Source: Climacium dendroides
Taxonomy: Eukaryota; Streptophyta; Bryopsida; Hypnales; Climaciaceae
Assembly: GCA_950106755.1 (NCBI GenBank)
Contig: OX467087.1
Location: 18,046,047 to 18,110,046, forward strand
DNA: 64,000 nucleotides
Direction of reading: 5' to 3'
In this document: one piece after another, positions 36,063 to 48,329 of the stretch
Layout: each line of letters opens with the position of its first letter
How positions within the stretch are numbered: the first letter of the stretch is position 1
Notes under the pieces: generated by a model
Told to the model about the DNA's origin: nothing
Databases searched by the model: none
What the model saw: the letters and a program-made list of their open reading frames with translations, nothing else
Position numbers and translations under genes: made by a program

Positions 36063-39000
36063 AATCTTTCAATCCAACTAACACTAAGTTGAATCCAGCC
36101 AGACTTAGGCACTATATGTTGTAAGAAAAAGTACTAACTTATAGTAGTGAGACAATAAATTTTGTATTGTATACAATGTATAACTTAGTTGTAAGAGTAC
36201 TTAAGTCACTTTAGGAATCCGAGAGAAATAAATGAACTAAGAAGTATATTTCCTATAGTACAACACTATGCTTATAGTAAAGTAGCAATTTCAGATTTTT
36301 GGCCAAAAAATTTAATATAAAGGGGGCTATTTTAGTACTATTGCATTTTCTAATGGAGCTTATCATTCCATACCCTATAGTACTTTAAAGACATCCAATG
36401 CCATTTTCTATACCCTATATTACTCGAAACTATTTTATAATTTTTTGACCAAATGATTTTAAAATACCCTATCATTTGTTCGCTCCTATATTGCTACTCC
36501 ATACACTAAGTGCACCCCCCGGGCACACAAGGAGCTTCATCTGTCTCTGCTTCCCTGATTGCCATTCTTGGGTTCTACTTAAGTCCAAGAGGGATAATTT
36601 GTGCCACTCACAAAATTTCTTTGGCGTCTGCGATCCCTACATTCCTGGTGCAAACTTCTAACAAGACTCCTCGAAGGGGCACATGCCAAATTTCTTCCTG
36701 TGGCAAGAGAATTCAGAGCACAATTTGCTAAAGAACACCAAACTATCGGTAACGTACAACAAACATGCCATCAACCCAAGACAAGTGCTTATCAAACAGT
36801 GACGGAGTCCAAGAAATAGAACAAAAAAGATTTTCAATCATTGAGAACTTGAAGAGCTTAATTAGGAATGACGGACAACCAACGGATCCTTAGGAGCAAA
36901 GATGAACTCCCTGTGACTGATTCAGTTGGTTGTGTTGAGAGGTTACAGAACAATTTGGATGGGACCAAATCACACATTCGTACTCTGAATTCATGAAATT
37001 ATAAACATCATGTATCGTACTAGGCTTGTGACTTCTTTTTGTGGCTAACCAAATTTGACCATACCCAACAGAATTATTTTGTCTTCACAAAATTTCATTA
37101 GAGAAGACAGTCATTCAATAAATAGTTTCAGCAAATGATTTTTCATACATCACTTGTAAAGCAAACAACACATTTATCACAAATCGTCATCACGAGTTCG
37201 AGAACCCATTTCGAATCGCTCCAATTTACTGTTTATTCAGCATTGTGAATAAAATGAGATTTTGAGCACAACCACTCGATCATAGACAAAGGGTTTGCGT
37301 TGCACAGGTTAACTTCAATTGTGTTAGTTTCAGGAGTGGTTTTGTCACTCTTTCCCAGCTGAAAACACTGACTAAAAATTGTCAGATTTGGAGATCCATC
37401 GGGTGTACAATTCCCTCAATGGATTCAAACGTTGACGGAGGCTGTTGTGAAGACAGAGTTGTTTTGTGGGGAATCAAAGAGTTTGGATTTGGAATGTGGT
37501 AATTCAACAAAGGAGAGGAGAATTTGTAGCTCCTTTCAGTACCGACGTCTTTCTCATTTTCATTCACCATTCACAAGCTCAGGTTTGCCTTGCTCGAGCA
37601 TAGGCCTCCCATTCATCGAGTACTGTGCCTTCATTGCCACTAACTAGAATTTTGAAGTGAATTGAACTGAACTATTCTTGGTGCATGGTCCAAAAATGAA
37701 ATGTGCTTCTTCATTGGCAACCTTCCTAGAGTACCGTAATTTGGGATTAAGAATGGATGTGTTTTAGTTTGCAATATATTATTGAACCTTCCCTTTGGCT
37801 GCCACAAGAAAAATCCAATCCAGGATCTTGAGAAATGAATGTCCATTTTGTTAAATTGGTGACATTCCATGCGCCAAAAATCATGGCATGTATCTAATTG
37901 TAGGCCACAAACTACGACAAGTATAGATTTTAGGTTGTAGTCACGCATCCAAAATAATGGGGTATCACCGATTTCTGATGGAGTTGATGCTAATTTCCTT
38001 TTGTATCCAAATCCCATTCCTAGAGTATCCTACTCTATCATTTGTGGAAATTGACAACAAAATTCTTTAAAAATTCCAGAGATGGACATTTTGGATTTCT
38101 CCTATACACAATGCAGCATATGACTAATGAATGCAATAAGCAAGGATAGTTCTCAAATTGCATAAGTACCCAAACTACAAATGGCCTATTGAAGTAGGAA
38201 TCTTCAAACCTCCAAGTTTCCCTTACAATAGTCACAATATTATGACTGATTACAATCCTCATCACAATGTATGAGCCCATCAACAACAACATCAAGACTC
38301 ATCCAAAACTATGGCAATGAACAGGGCTTCCCAACATATAAGTTATACTCACAATCCCTATGTCAATCATACCTAGAGCTCATATTGAATCTCCAATTGC
38401 AAAAAAAATTCTATTGGGATGCAGCTTCACTTGCTTATAAACCCCTCCAACCTATTTTAAGAATGGCATATGAGAATAATATTTTTGAGTAAGATCCTAT
38501 TCAAACTTCATCACATGAAGTTGCTATGGAAGCCTCCTCCCCTTCCATTCACACCCAATATTCACATAAGATTATCCCCACACTGTTTTTCTTGAAATTC
38601 CACAATAATTTACATAATCAATAAAATAATGAATAAGATGCTTTAGACTTTCTCAAATATACTGAATTTGTAGATTTGAAATCTGCTTTTTCATCATCTA
38701 CCTATATGTTTCAATTGGGCATCCCAAAAAGTAGATTGAAGGGCAACCCAATGAGAGAATTCAGTGCAGAGACAATGGTGGTTCCAGCCAACCCTGGAAG
38801 CCTCCCAACTTCCTGGAGCTTTCCGTGCTGTACAGACATTCCACTGAACCCGAGTCCCCGACCATCGATCCCTCTTTCTAGTGTCTCTGTAAGACTTTCG
38901 CACGTCTGCACAAATGCCGCTATCGCGTTATGAGAATTTTAGGGTTTAAATGAGATTCTCCGCCAATTCTGAAACTCAACTTCATAGAAGTTGATGAAAT

Positions 39001-39444
39001 GTATAGATTGTTTTCATTTGGGGTCCTCGCTCTTTGATATATGGAGCTAGCTAGATCAGATCGAGTATCAGTATTGAGTATCGATGTGTTGGAACTCCAT
39101 CTCCGTTGTTTTGTTTTGCGAGTGCACGGAAGTTTCTGATTGTTTAGGTTTTGCAGTTGGAAGGATACACAGAGATTTCATATATAGAACTAGAATGTCG
39201 CCATGCGAATATAATGCTCATGGATTGGTCTTGCAATCGATCCACGATGTCTGAATTTGTCGTGGTCAAGGTTGACTCATTTTTTTTAGATAATTTGTCC
39301 CAGGGAGATTAGCCTATCTCTGGTTCCTTCAATTTTCATTTCTCTTGTTTGCTGCTTTTCACTGTTTTCCCTCGTTCCTAGTGCAACAGACAGGCTACCT
39401 AGTAGCTGGTGAGTTACCGACAGGTACGGTGGAATTGAAGGATT
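36063..39444. other. Spacer with scattered GC-richer patches
   Basis: No gene is supported. Patches at 36480-36830, 37400-37650 and 38690-38940 are more balanced in composition and open in more than one frame on both strands, so coding sense cannot be chosen. The last patch lies about 500 bp upstream of the candidate gene at 39445 and could be an upstream exon or regulatory island. Confidence 0.35.
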
Positions 39445-40723
39445 ATGTCGATATCGTGTAATATTTCGATACTTTGGGCCAAAGGGCGTGAGAAGAGGAA
39501 GCAATTGTTCTCCTATGCTCATTACTGTAACCCAACAAGAAGCTTTAAGGAGAACAAGAAGCGTAAACAAGATGCGATAAAAGCCGCAAATGGTAAGGAG
39601 CTCTTCAATTCAAACCATCTAGCTTTGTTATCTTTCCAAGTCGTTCACTTGAATCTGTCTCATGTCACATCCTTTCCTCTGGAGCTCTTCAATTCAAACC
39701 AGCTACTGTAGATTTGTTGACTTTCCAAATCGTTCACTAGCTTGGCTCTGTCTCACATCCTTTCCTCTGGAGCTCTTTAATTCACACTAAGCTTGCTTTG
39801 TTTACTTTCCACGTTGCCCACTTCAATCTGTCACGCATTCTTTCCTATGGAGGCTTCAGTTCCTCCCTCTGCATACGTTAAGATTGTCTACGTTAGTAAT
39901 TTCGAAGCTGTGCACAACCTCTCCTGATATCGTTTTTTTCATTGTGCGTGCAGCCGAAAGGATGGCCACACTGGAGCGTGCGCTGAAGAAGGCATCCAAG
40001 ACTCGTACAGTCCCGGAAAAAGCAGCCCCCAGCACCAGCATTACTACCGGCTCTGTTCATTTCACATGCTGCAGATTCAGTGGCTTCGGGTGAGAGCTGA
40101 GCTACCACGAAGAAACTTTGGAATGTTTCATGGATCGCAAGGCAACGACACAGACGCATAGATTTGAAGATTGTTGGGTCGAAGAGCGCAAACGGCTCAT
40201 ACCAGTCCCAATGCTGGTTACCCTCACTTAACTGAACTTCACGTACTTCACTTGCTACACTAGTACACAGGGAGAATTTCCAATCCAGTTATGTTTCGGT
40301 TGTTGCTTTCGAAACCGGAACCTAAGATTAGATTTTGATAGTTACCATACTTTGTACAAAATATTTCAATTGTTGCTGCGAGTTTCTACAGGATTTTACT
40401 GAGGGACAGTTTAATTTATACCTACACACTTACACAGATCATCGAATTGATGCTGACCTGCAATTGGTTAGTCTGTGTACCATTCAACCTGGGAGAGTTG
40501 GTGTATCATTCAAATTATTGGTCATGTTAAATTCTTCATGAAATTCCGGACTGAGGGAATTTTGCCGGAGAACGAATTGGAATCAATGGCTAGGTAACCA
40601 TCCCTTAGTGCATGTTTTGAATGCTCCTTCCATATTATTTCACAAGTTTCGTTTATGGGGGTTTGAGCTCGGATGTTTGTGTACGCTGATGATGCCAATT
40701 TTCCAACTTTTAGGTTGAAGTGA
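39445..40723 (+). CDS. Candidate multi-exon gene of unknown function
   Basis: Not recognised. Exon 39445-39592 (ATG, Lys/Arg-rich, KENKKRKQDAIKAAN) ends in phase 1 at GTAAGG. Exon 39954 onward is in matching phase after TGCGTGCAG and reads AERMATLERALKKASKTRTV PEK, a helical basic segment; it reaches a stop at 40093 or can splice at GTGAGA (40090). Further on, an open segment in one frame reads GHVKFFMKFRTEGILPENEL ESMAR to a GTAACC donor after 40593, and a terminal exon 40714-40723 following CAACTTTTAG adds two codons and a stop in phase. The acceptor between 40390 and 40500 is uncertain (40498 fits the phase but is weak). An alternative open frame there reads DFTEGQFNLYLHTYTDHRID. Either a 95-aa short product or a longer spliced one is possible. 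The exact structure is not fixed. Confidence 0.45.
39597..39850. repeat. Three-unit 83-88 bp tandem repeat in a putative intron
   Basis: Units start with GGAGCTCTT at about 39598, 39681 and 39769 and share AATTCAAACCA, TTTCCAA(G/A)TCGTTCAC and TCACATCCTTTCCTCT. They lie wholly within the first putative intron of the candidate gene. Confidence 0.85.
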
Positions 40724-41513
40724 TTGCCTAGAATCTGGTGTCTGAGCTAAAAACTTCGAGTGCGAGTATTGTCTGAGGCAGTGTTTGAAGCTTTTTTTGT
40801 TCTTGTGAACTGCCGGTGCGTGAATGGCACTATTTCACATGCAGTGGTGGACAATCTAACAACAACTTGTAGTTGTGATCAAATTTTGGTAATGTTTGGA
40901 ACAAAATCTGGATACTGTAACTTAGTGGATTTTATGTAGAAATTGGGCTTTTTTTGGTTAAGTTTGATGACTTTTCCACTGTTTAGGGCTATGTCAAAAA
41001 TTTGATAGTCACTTGGCCCTGCTTTAGGGCTAGAAATTGAAGCCGTTGGTCTTCAGTGCTTACATGTATACTAGCTAACATTGCAAGTCACCTCGCAGGC
41101 AATTGAAGTTATAGTGCTGGAATTCAATCATAGCAAATTGAATACCAAGACTCTTGATTAGAATGTTTGTCGTGCTTTAGGTTTTACATCGTGAATGTCG
41201 GATGAAATAATTGAATGATATTTTTATGGAATGAAAAATAGATTTTGGTAGATTTTGTGACAAGAGTTGTGACACTACGTACTTAATATATTAGATGTTC
41301 CCAAGGCATTTCCAAATTACAAGGTCATTTGGGAGCTTATTTGGAAACATTAAACCTTTTCATTCTTAATTGACTAAATTAGTTAGAGTTTTCCTTATCC
41401 ATAAGGAATTGAAATGAACAATTTAAAAGGGTGTAAAGTTGGTAGGAAAATATGTCAATAAAATAGAAGAACTTTGTTTGACAATTTTGAATGGTAGAAG
41501 TATGTTTAGATAG

Positions 41514-42455
41514 TTAACCCCTAAAGGTTTTTGACTATGTTTTTACCAAAAATGCTCCACAACTGCCATTTTTAATACAAGTAACAAATTTTAAAAAAAA
41601 AATTTGAACACATATAACCATAGGATCTTGTAGTACGCTAATTTGAAAAGATGTGGAAGAAATTTCAGAAATTTCCACCATATAGATTGCAAGATATTAG
41701 CGATTGAAGGAACAAAGATATTTTTTTTCCCTACTAAAAACCAGGCACTTCACTTCACAAGGTTAGATCATTATGAAAAATTGTCCAAAATTTTTGTAAC
41801 TATTTGGATTTATTCTTCAAGACAAGTTGGCTACATGCTTGAAAAAATTTAGATCATTTAAAATTGTATAGGAAAAATATATAAGAAAAGAATAGTAAGT
41901 AGAAAGAAGTAGAGAATGATTCAAAATACTAGATCATTAACCATTTATTTATGGAATTGAAAAATGCCAATCCCAATAGTTGTAATGTTGTAATAAACAA
42001 TGTACACCTAATGTTTTTATTTTTTTCAAATATATTGAAAATTGAGTTAAATAAAGGACTTCAAAGTTTATTTTAGAGTAGAGATTTCAAAACTACCCAT
42101 AAACTACCCACAACTAAAACTCCTCATAACTTTCATCTCATTAATCAAAATAGAATGTTTTAAAGCTTTTTATGTATATATAAATCTTGAGAACCAATTT
42201 CAAATTTTTATTATTTTTAAAAGTGATTTTTTAAAGAAGTTTCTTTTGCTATCTCGTCTATTCACCGAACATTGAAAATTACACATCATAATATAACTTT
42301 TTAACCAAGTAATCAAAGTTATGAAAATTTTGGGGCCTTAAAGCTACTACTTGGGCACGTGTTGTGTGAAAATTTCAAAGAAAAATAATAAAAATTCCAT
42401 TTGTAGTGTATTGCCCCAAATTGCCAAAAATGAAGTTTGGTCCTTTAGGAGTTAA
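41514..42455 (+). mobile_element. TTAA element, family F4, copy 2 (942 bp)
   Basis: Left end TTAACCCCTAAAGG, right end TCCTTTAGGAGTTAA, an inverted pair with one mismatch over 14 bp. The left 200 bp match 31268-31470 in the same orientation. Interior AT-rich and non-coding. Confidence 0.8.
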
Positions 42456-44769
42456 CCATAATTGGATGTGAGTTTAAAATGAACTTTTCACTTTACTTCA
42501 AGCACTAAGCATTTACAATCTTAAACCCGGCAACGATTCATTCATTCATTTATTAAATTTATTTTATATCATTGAAGGCACAAAGGCAAAGTATTGTTGT
42601 AAATGTATACCTCAATTCATTCACCGTTAGTATCTAATATACAAAAGAAAATTTGTTGCAACCAAAATTGGACTTTCCAAACCTTTGGAGGTTGAAGACT
42701 AATTTTCCAAAATTATAAAGACCTATTATAAAATGAAATTTAAAAGAACACCTTAATGATGATATTCAAACAAAAAATGTAAAATATGACCTATAGAATA
42801 TATTCAAAAGGTTAAATTTGCTTTTATACCTGGCAATAATTTTGAAAAATTAAACCAAAAATTGGAAATTCCATCAATATTTGATTGGCAATTGAATATT
42901 TATAGGATTTGTAAGATTTTTTTTCTATGAGTTCAAATTCATAAGTTATAAATATATTGATTTTTAAAGATTTTATTTTACTAATTTTTCCAACTTATTC
43001 TCTTTGAAGGATCATTTTTGAACTAAAAGAAAAAGTTTTTTTGAGGTAAAACACCCTCATAACCTTTGATCTATAGAATATTTACAAATAAAAGTTTTAA
43101 AATTATATAGTGCCCAAACACTAGTATACAAAACTACAAGAATATGGATGAAAAAACAAGATTATATGTTTTTTTAAACTCTTTACATTCATCCAATGTT
43201 CAATATTTGAAAATGTAATTTTTAAAGGATGAAAGAGCTAATCAAGAATCTACAAATATATGGATGAATGAAAAATCAATTTCACATATGTATAAAACAT
43301 ATTTCATTCATTCATTATTGAAAATTGAACACTCGATCTTTAATGAATTAAAAGAAAAAAAAAGAAATAATAAATGGAAAGAAAATCCTTTGATGCTAAT
43401 AACTTCAACAAGAAATTGAATAATGCCAATTCAAGTGGGGAGAATGTTTTAGTAAATAATACACATTCTAAATGTGATTTTGTTCAAATATGATTTAAAA
43501 TTAAAAATGAGTTAAAATATAACTTAATATATTATTTTTGCCATCACTACTTTAAAATAGAATCTTCATAACTTTCATCTTTTTAATTGGAATAGAAAGA
43601 TTTGAAGTTTGGGACTTTAGTAACCTTTAACTACATTTGACTATAGAAAGGAGCTTGTAAATCACTAGCTTTGCATTCAAACCCAAAAACAAAAAACAAA
43701 ACCTACAAGGAAGAGGATTGCTCTCTTTGTATAAGCTATAAAGTCTAAAGATAGCACCCACTACCTAAGCCTCTATAGTTTTGATAGTAGAACTAGGATA
43801 TATAAGCCCATTTTTGTTCACTACCTAACTCCATCATCCTACTTTTGGCCTCGATATTGTCCAAAAAATCATCCAAATCCATTCATTTTTTGAAAAAATC
43901 ATTGCAGTGATTAATTGATTTAAATAGGACAATGACTTTAAATAGAACGGTTTTACACTTTAAAAAGGGTGGTAGTAGAGATTTTTGGCGGTGGTTTCAA
44001 ATACACTAAATTTGGAGCCAATGACAACTATACATTTTTGATAGATTTGGTAGGGTTGATATTGGAGATATGATCATCTACCTACTTAACTTTTATGGTT
44101 AACACTTAAGTACCATTGAATACATGATAGAATGGTTATGGGTTGTTTATAGGATGCTCATGACTCCACTTTACAAACCTAGTACATTTTGCAATTTGAT
44201 GGCATACCACTTTAGAAATTCACAAAAATATCAATTTTAATCAAAAAATTATAATTCCACTTGGATTTGATCTGTAAAACAAGTGCACACCTCTGAAAAT
44301 TGTATGCCCTTCTTAGAATTGACCCCAAAATATTCAAACTAGTTAGTTAGCTTGTTTCCCTTATCCCCAATAGATTTTTCATTCACAATGATCATACGAC
44401 CACAACAATTGATTTTGGGGGGGGTCATAGACCAACGGTTATGTGGCCTTTTCTTTCAAGAAGTCTCTTAGTGCCCTCATTTCTTCATTTAGAAGACTTG
44501 ATTTGAAGGAGTCTAATTTTGAGTATGTAATTTTTGTATGCGTTGGCTCCGTATGACGAATGAAACAAGGTTTTGAAAACATCATTAGCAAGGTAGAAAC
44601 ATCCAATTCCGTCCCTGTACCCAATCCTTGTTCCATAGAGTGCCCTTGAAGCGTCCCTAGAGTTCCATTAATGTGTCTCACACATGTTTAACTTTGATTT
44701 GCTGATGCACTTGAAGGACACATACTGAGCTCTGATTTGCTAACAACTGATTTCTACGCAGTTTAGATT
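42456..44769. other. AT-rich spacer
   Basis: No gene supported. Direct repeats of ATATGGATGAA occur around 43145-43270. An 80-codon minus frame (44681-44439) has normal composition (LLNEEMRALRDFLKEKA) but no family I recognise. Confidence 0.4.
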
Positions 44770-44977
44770 TGGATGCACCTATAGGACAGTTCCGGTGGTC
44801 TAGGCAACCAGCACTTTGAAAAATTATAAAAATTACATACAACATCCAAAAAATCTAATTTAAAAAAAATATTCATGATTTTCACTTGCATATACTACAA
44901 AAATATTATTTTTAGAAAAATATGCCTCCAACTATGCTGAATTGCTTAAAGTAATGGTTTTGGGTGTTTCTACCTTA
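44770..44977 (-). mobile_element. Non-autonomous terminal-inverted-repeat element, copy 2
   Basis: In reverse complement it starts TAAGGTAGAAACACCCAAAA and continues AAGCAATTCAGCATAGTTGG, matching 9140-9340 over about 180 bp (GAAAATCATGAA, TTTTCAAAGTG, CCACCG(A/G)AA). The second terminus could not be found, so this copy is truncated or decayed at its low-coordinate side. Confidence 0.6.
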
Positions 44978-45577
44978 GTGTGCAAGACCGTGATTACAGT
45001 TTAACATTTGAAAACACAACCACTTCTTTTTTTTTCTTTTTTCTGTAGGCTTGAAACTGCTCAATTCTTTTAAGGCAATTGGGCATTAAAATAAACACTT
45101 GGACCAGAGTTCCTCCTCTTCTTCTTCTTCTTCACTCAGCTATGAAGTCTTGTATCATCTCAAAACACACTTGAATGAATGAATGAATGGATCGTGAGTG
45201 AGTGTGGCTGGGCTCCGTCATCAATGAAGGCACGGCGGGTGCGTTGATTGGGTCTCCATGCGCCTGAAATCAATCAAACGGGATGTAACAACTTAAGTAG
45301 AAGTCTGTCTTCAAGTTATTATTATCAGTAAAAAGTCGACATTCCCAAGTCCAAGTCCAATGAAGGAGGACAGGCCGCAGCCAGGCACCAATTGAAGGAG
45401 GCCCTCTGAATGACACTGTACTACTGTACATCATCAACTCGGGTACAGGAAAAACTAAATGCCGAGGCATTAAAGAGCCAAAAAATACAGTAGAAGGTGT
45501 TGATAGAAATGATGATGATAGGCTACTACTTACACTGGTTGATCCTATCAGTACTGTAGCAGTGCAGAAAGAAAGAC

Positions 45578-46153
45578 ACTAATTGAACAAGGTCACACTA
45601 TTTGTCATATAACGGGATTTGAATCAATGTAAAAAGTAGCATGGAAAGTAGCGTGGAAAGTAGCGTAAAAAGTAGCATGAAAAGTATCGTAAAAAGTAGC
45701 ATGAAAAGTAGCGTATAAAGTAGCGCAAAAAGTAGCGCAAAAAGTAGCATAAAAAGTAACATAAAAAGTATTGTAAAAAGCAGCATAAAAAGTAGCATGA
45801 AAAATAGTGTACACTAATTGACCAAAGTCACACTATTTGTTATATATGGTATTTGAATCAATGTAAAAAGTAGCATAAAAAGTAGCATAAAAAGTAGTAT
45901 AAAAAGTAGTGTAAAAGCAGCATAAAAAGTAGCATGAAAAATAGAGTACACAAAAATATTACTCTTGTACACTAATTGACCAAAGTCACAATATTTGTTA
46001 TATATGGTATTTGAATCAATGTAAAAAGTAGCATTAAAAGTAATATAAAAAGTAGCATTAAAAGTAATATAAAAAGTAGCATAAAAAGTAGTATAAAAAG
46101 TAGTGTAAAAGCAGCATAAAAAGTAGCATGAAAAATAGTGTACACAAAAATAT
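45578..46153. repeat. Nested satellite: 62-bp leader plus 12-bp arrays, three blocks
   Basis: Each block starts with ACACTAATTGA(A/C)CAA, then GTCACA(C/A)TATTTGT and TTTGAATCAATG, and continues as an array of 12-bp units of the form (A/G)TAAAAAGTAGC. Blocks begin at 45578, 45812 and 45969 and are about 234, 157 and 180 bp long, differing in number of 12-mers. Open frames on the minus strand through it encode only repetitive hydrophobic or Thr/Phe/Tyr strings and are by-products. The last block is cut by the SINE insertion. Confidence 0.92.
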
Positions 46154-46165
46154 TACTCTGCTATA

Positions 46166-46358
46166 CTTTTATTTTTTATTATTTTATTTTGACATAAGCA
46201 TGTTGAACAATACTTTGCAAGGGTTTTCTGTCTAGTAGAGAGGTTGATTGCACACAAGATAAACAACTTGCCACCACTAGGTATTGAACCTGCAACCACG
46301 CCATTCGGTTTGGGTACCTTTCTACCATCATCCGGTAGTTTAGAGTCACCTTGGACCA
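46166..46358 (-). mobile_element. tRNA-derived SINE (193 bp) with 12-bp target duplication
   Basis: Read on the minus strand it starts GGTCCAAGGTGACTC, contains the RNA polymerase III B-box GGTTCAATACC (with TAGTGGTGGCAA after it, as in tRNA-like heads), and ends in an A-rich tail AAAATAAAATAATAAAAAAT. It is flanked by TATAACAGAGTA on the 5' side (46370-46359) and TATAGCAGAGTA on the 3' side (46165-46154), 11 of 12 identical, the footprint of target-primed insertion. The A-box is diverged. It inserted into the last block of the satellite. Confidence 0.88.
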
Positions 46359-46370
46359 TACTCTGTTATA

Positions 46371-47396
46371 TTTCAATTTTGCAAACATATAATTAAAAGG
46401 TGGAGATTTTAATTTAGTTTTTCACTCTCAATATTTGGGTACTTTGGTGTAGCCTAATTTTGAATAGGCGGGGGATCCAAACAACCTAAAGAACCAATGT
46501 TATGGTAAAACCACCCATAGCCAATTACTTAATTGATTGTACACATGATTGTAAGTAGAACAAGGCAAAGGCCATGTAAATTTCTGTTGTGTAGGAAGAT
46601 AGAAATGAGAATTTTTTTGTTGATTTTATTCCTTGAATTCAAATTATTGTGAGTTTGGAAGCCAAAAGTTGGTGTGAATCCATATCCAATGTATAGAGTT
46701 TGCCATAATTGCTTATTCTAAGATGGCTTCGTGTTGACTATGGCACCCAAAATTAGGGATATGTGTCACGACACTACTTCTGTGTCTTGACACTTCCAAG
46801 GAAATTTATTCAAAAACCAAGGACATGTCACCATTTCCAATACCTCATGAAGTAATTTTTGTAACATCTAGCAATCATTTCATGTCTTGCTACTGACACT
46901 ATTTCAACCCATCAAACTTTGAACCTTATTATAACCATCCAAAAGACTAATTACAAAAATTAGTCATTGCCTCTATTGAAAATCACCCCTCCTATTGGTT
47001 ATTGATGGGATCCTAGTTGGTAATTGTGGTTCTAATACATATTGATTGGGTCTTGTAAAAAACGATTGAGTCATTCTCGAGGAAATCTAACACACCTAAA
47101 TTTCTTACTGTATCCCTCTCCATCCATTGGATCCACTTAAAAGTGCAATTGCTATTTGCATCTATAATACCCTTTGAAGTTTCCACCCACCAATATATGT
47201 AAAGAGGCCCTTATAGTGTGCAAACAAAAGTTTAGACAAGTTCATTGTGGTCAACTTTTCTTCTTGTGGTGTACATTTCAAATTGTACATGCACTTCCAA
47301 AGAAGGCATTGAAGTGAAGGAGAATGGCATATACTAACTTATAGGATGTCACTATACAATATCCAACAACTTTCAATTGTCTACCCTATTCTGCCA
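46371..47396. other. AT-rich spacer
   Basis: No gene, repeat array or element ends recognised here. Confidence 0.5.
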
Positions 47397-48173
47397 TTCC
47401 AAAGAAAATTGTAGAATGTATCATATGATTAACATTTTTCGTCCTTCATAATTGACATTCAATTCTTACACAACTTTGATTATGCATACCAATTTTGAAT
47501 TAAAAAAAAAGCAAATCTCCATTTCTAGTGAATTGTTTCACTAAATTATATGATTTTACAATAATTCATTGAAAAACATTGATGATGAATTTTTAAAATT
47601 CAATTGGAGCAACATGTAGGGAACATCCATATGCACATCTTTCCTTCAGTAAGCATCTCTAAAAAGTTTTAGAATTTCCTCACATCAGTTTCAAAAGTTG
47701 GGGTGACAATGTCCAAATTTTCAAAAATAAATATTTCTTCATTGTAAGTAGGTTTTGGCAAAGCAACTGTATCTTCATGGTCTAATGTACAAAATTGTCA
47801 AATAGAAAATTCTAATTTTAAAAGAAAAAATATCTATTTTTCAAAATTTGGATATTGTCACCCCAACTTTTGAAACCTTTGTGAGGAAATTCTAAAACTT
47901 TTTGGAGATGCTTATTGAAGGAAAGATGTGCATATGGATGTTTCCTACCTATCATTGCAATTGAATAAAAAAAAAATGGTTCATCACCAATGGTTTTCAA
48001 TCATGTATCATGTAAAACTATGATTTTTAAATGAAACAATTTGCCGAAAATGAAATCTTAATTTTCTGAGACCCAAATTTGGTATGCTTGATCAGAATTC
48101 CATGAGAATTTGATGTTGATTATACAAAACAAAAATGTCAATCACATCATATATGATGCAATTTTCTTTGGAA
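47397..48173. repeat. Large foldback element (777 bp, arms about 345 bp)
   Basis: The left arm (47397 to about 47745) and right arm (about 47826 to 48173) are inverted copies. The outer ends read TTCCAAAGAAAATTG and AATTTTCTTTGGAA; the inner parts share CATCCATATGCACATCTTTC and AAAAGTTGGGGTGACAAT with their complements. Arms differ by scattered substitutions and short indels, leaving an 80-bp centre. It is not coding. The right end lies about 150 bp from the start of the GC-rich MYB3R upstream region. Confidence 0.85.
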
Positions 48174-48329
48174 CGATTGAGAGTTGCTGGGTACTGTACA
48201 GTACACTGTACAACACACTGTACAATACAGTACTACACAGTACCGAAACAGGAATTGAGTGAGTGAGTGAGGAGCTGAAGTCCATTGCTTTCTGACACAG
48301 TAAAATTTCAAACTGGGAGGGCAACCGGG

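Noticed and set aside
38694..38933. GC-richer island open on both strands
   Set aside because: Neither strand gives a recognised protein or a convincing splice partner.
44439..44681. 80-codon minus-strand frame resembling a gag fragment
   Set aside because: No motif could be named; kept only as part of the spacer description.
45598..45814. Minus-strand open frames of Leu/Phe or Ala/Thr/Phe/Tyr repeats
   Set aside because: They are by-products of the 12-bp satellite, whose unit length is a multiple of three.
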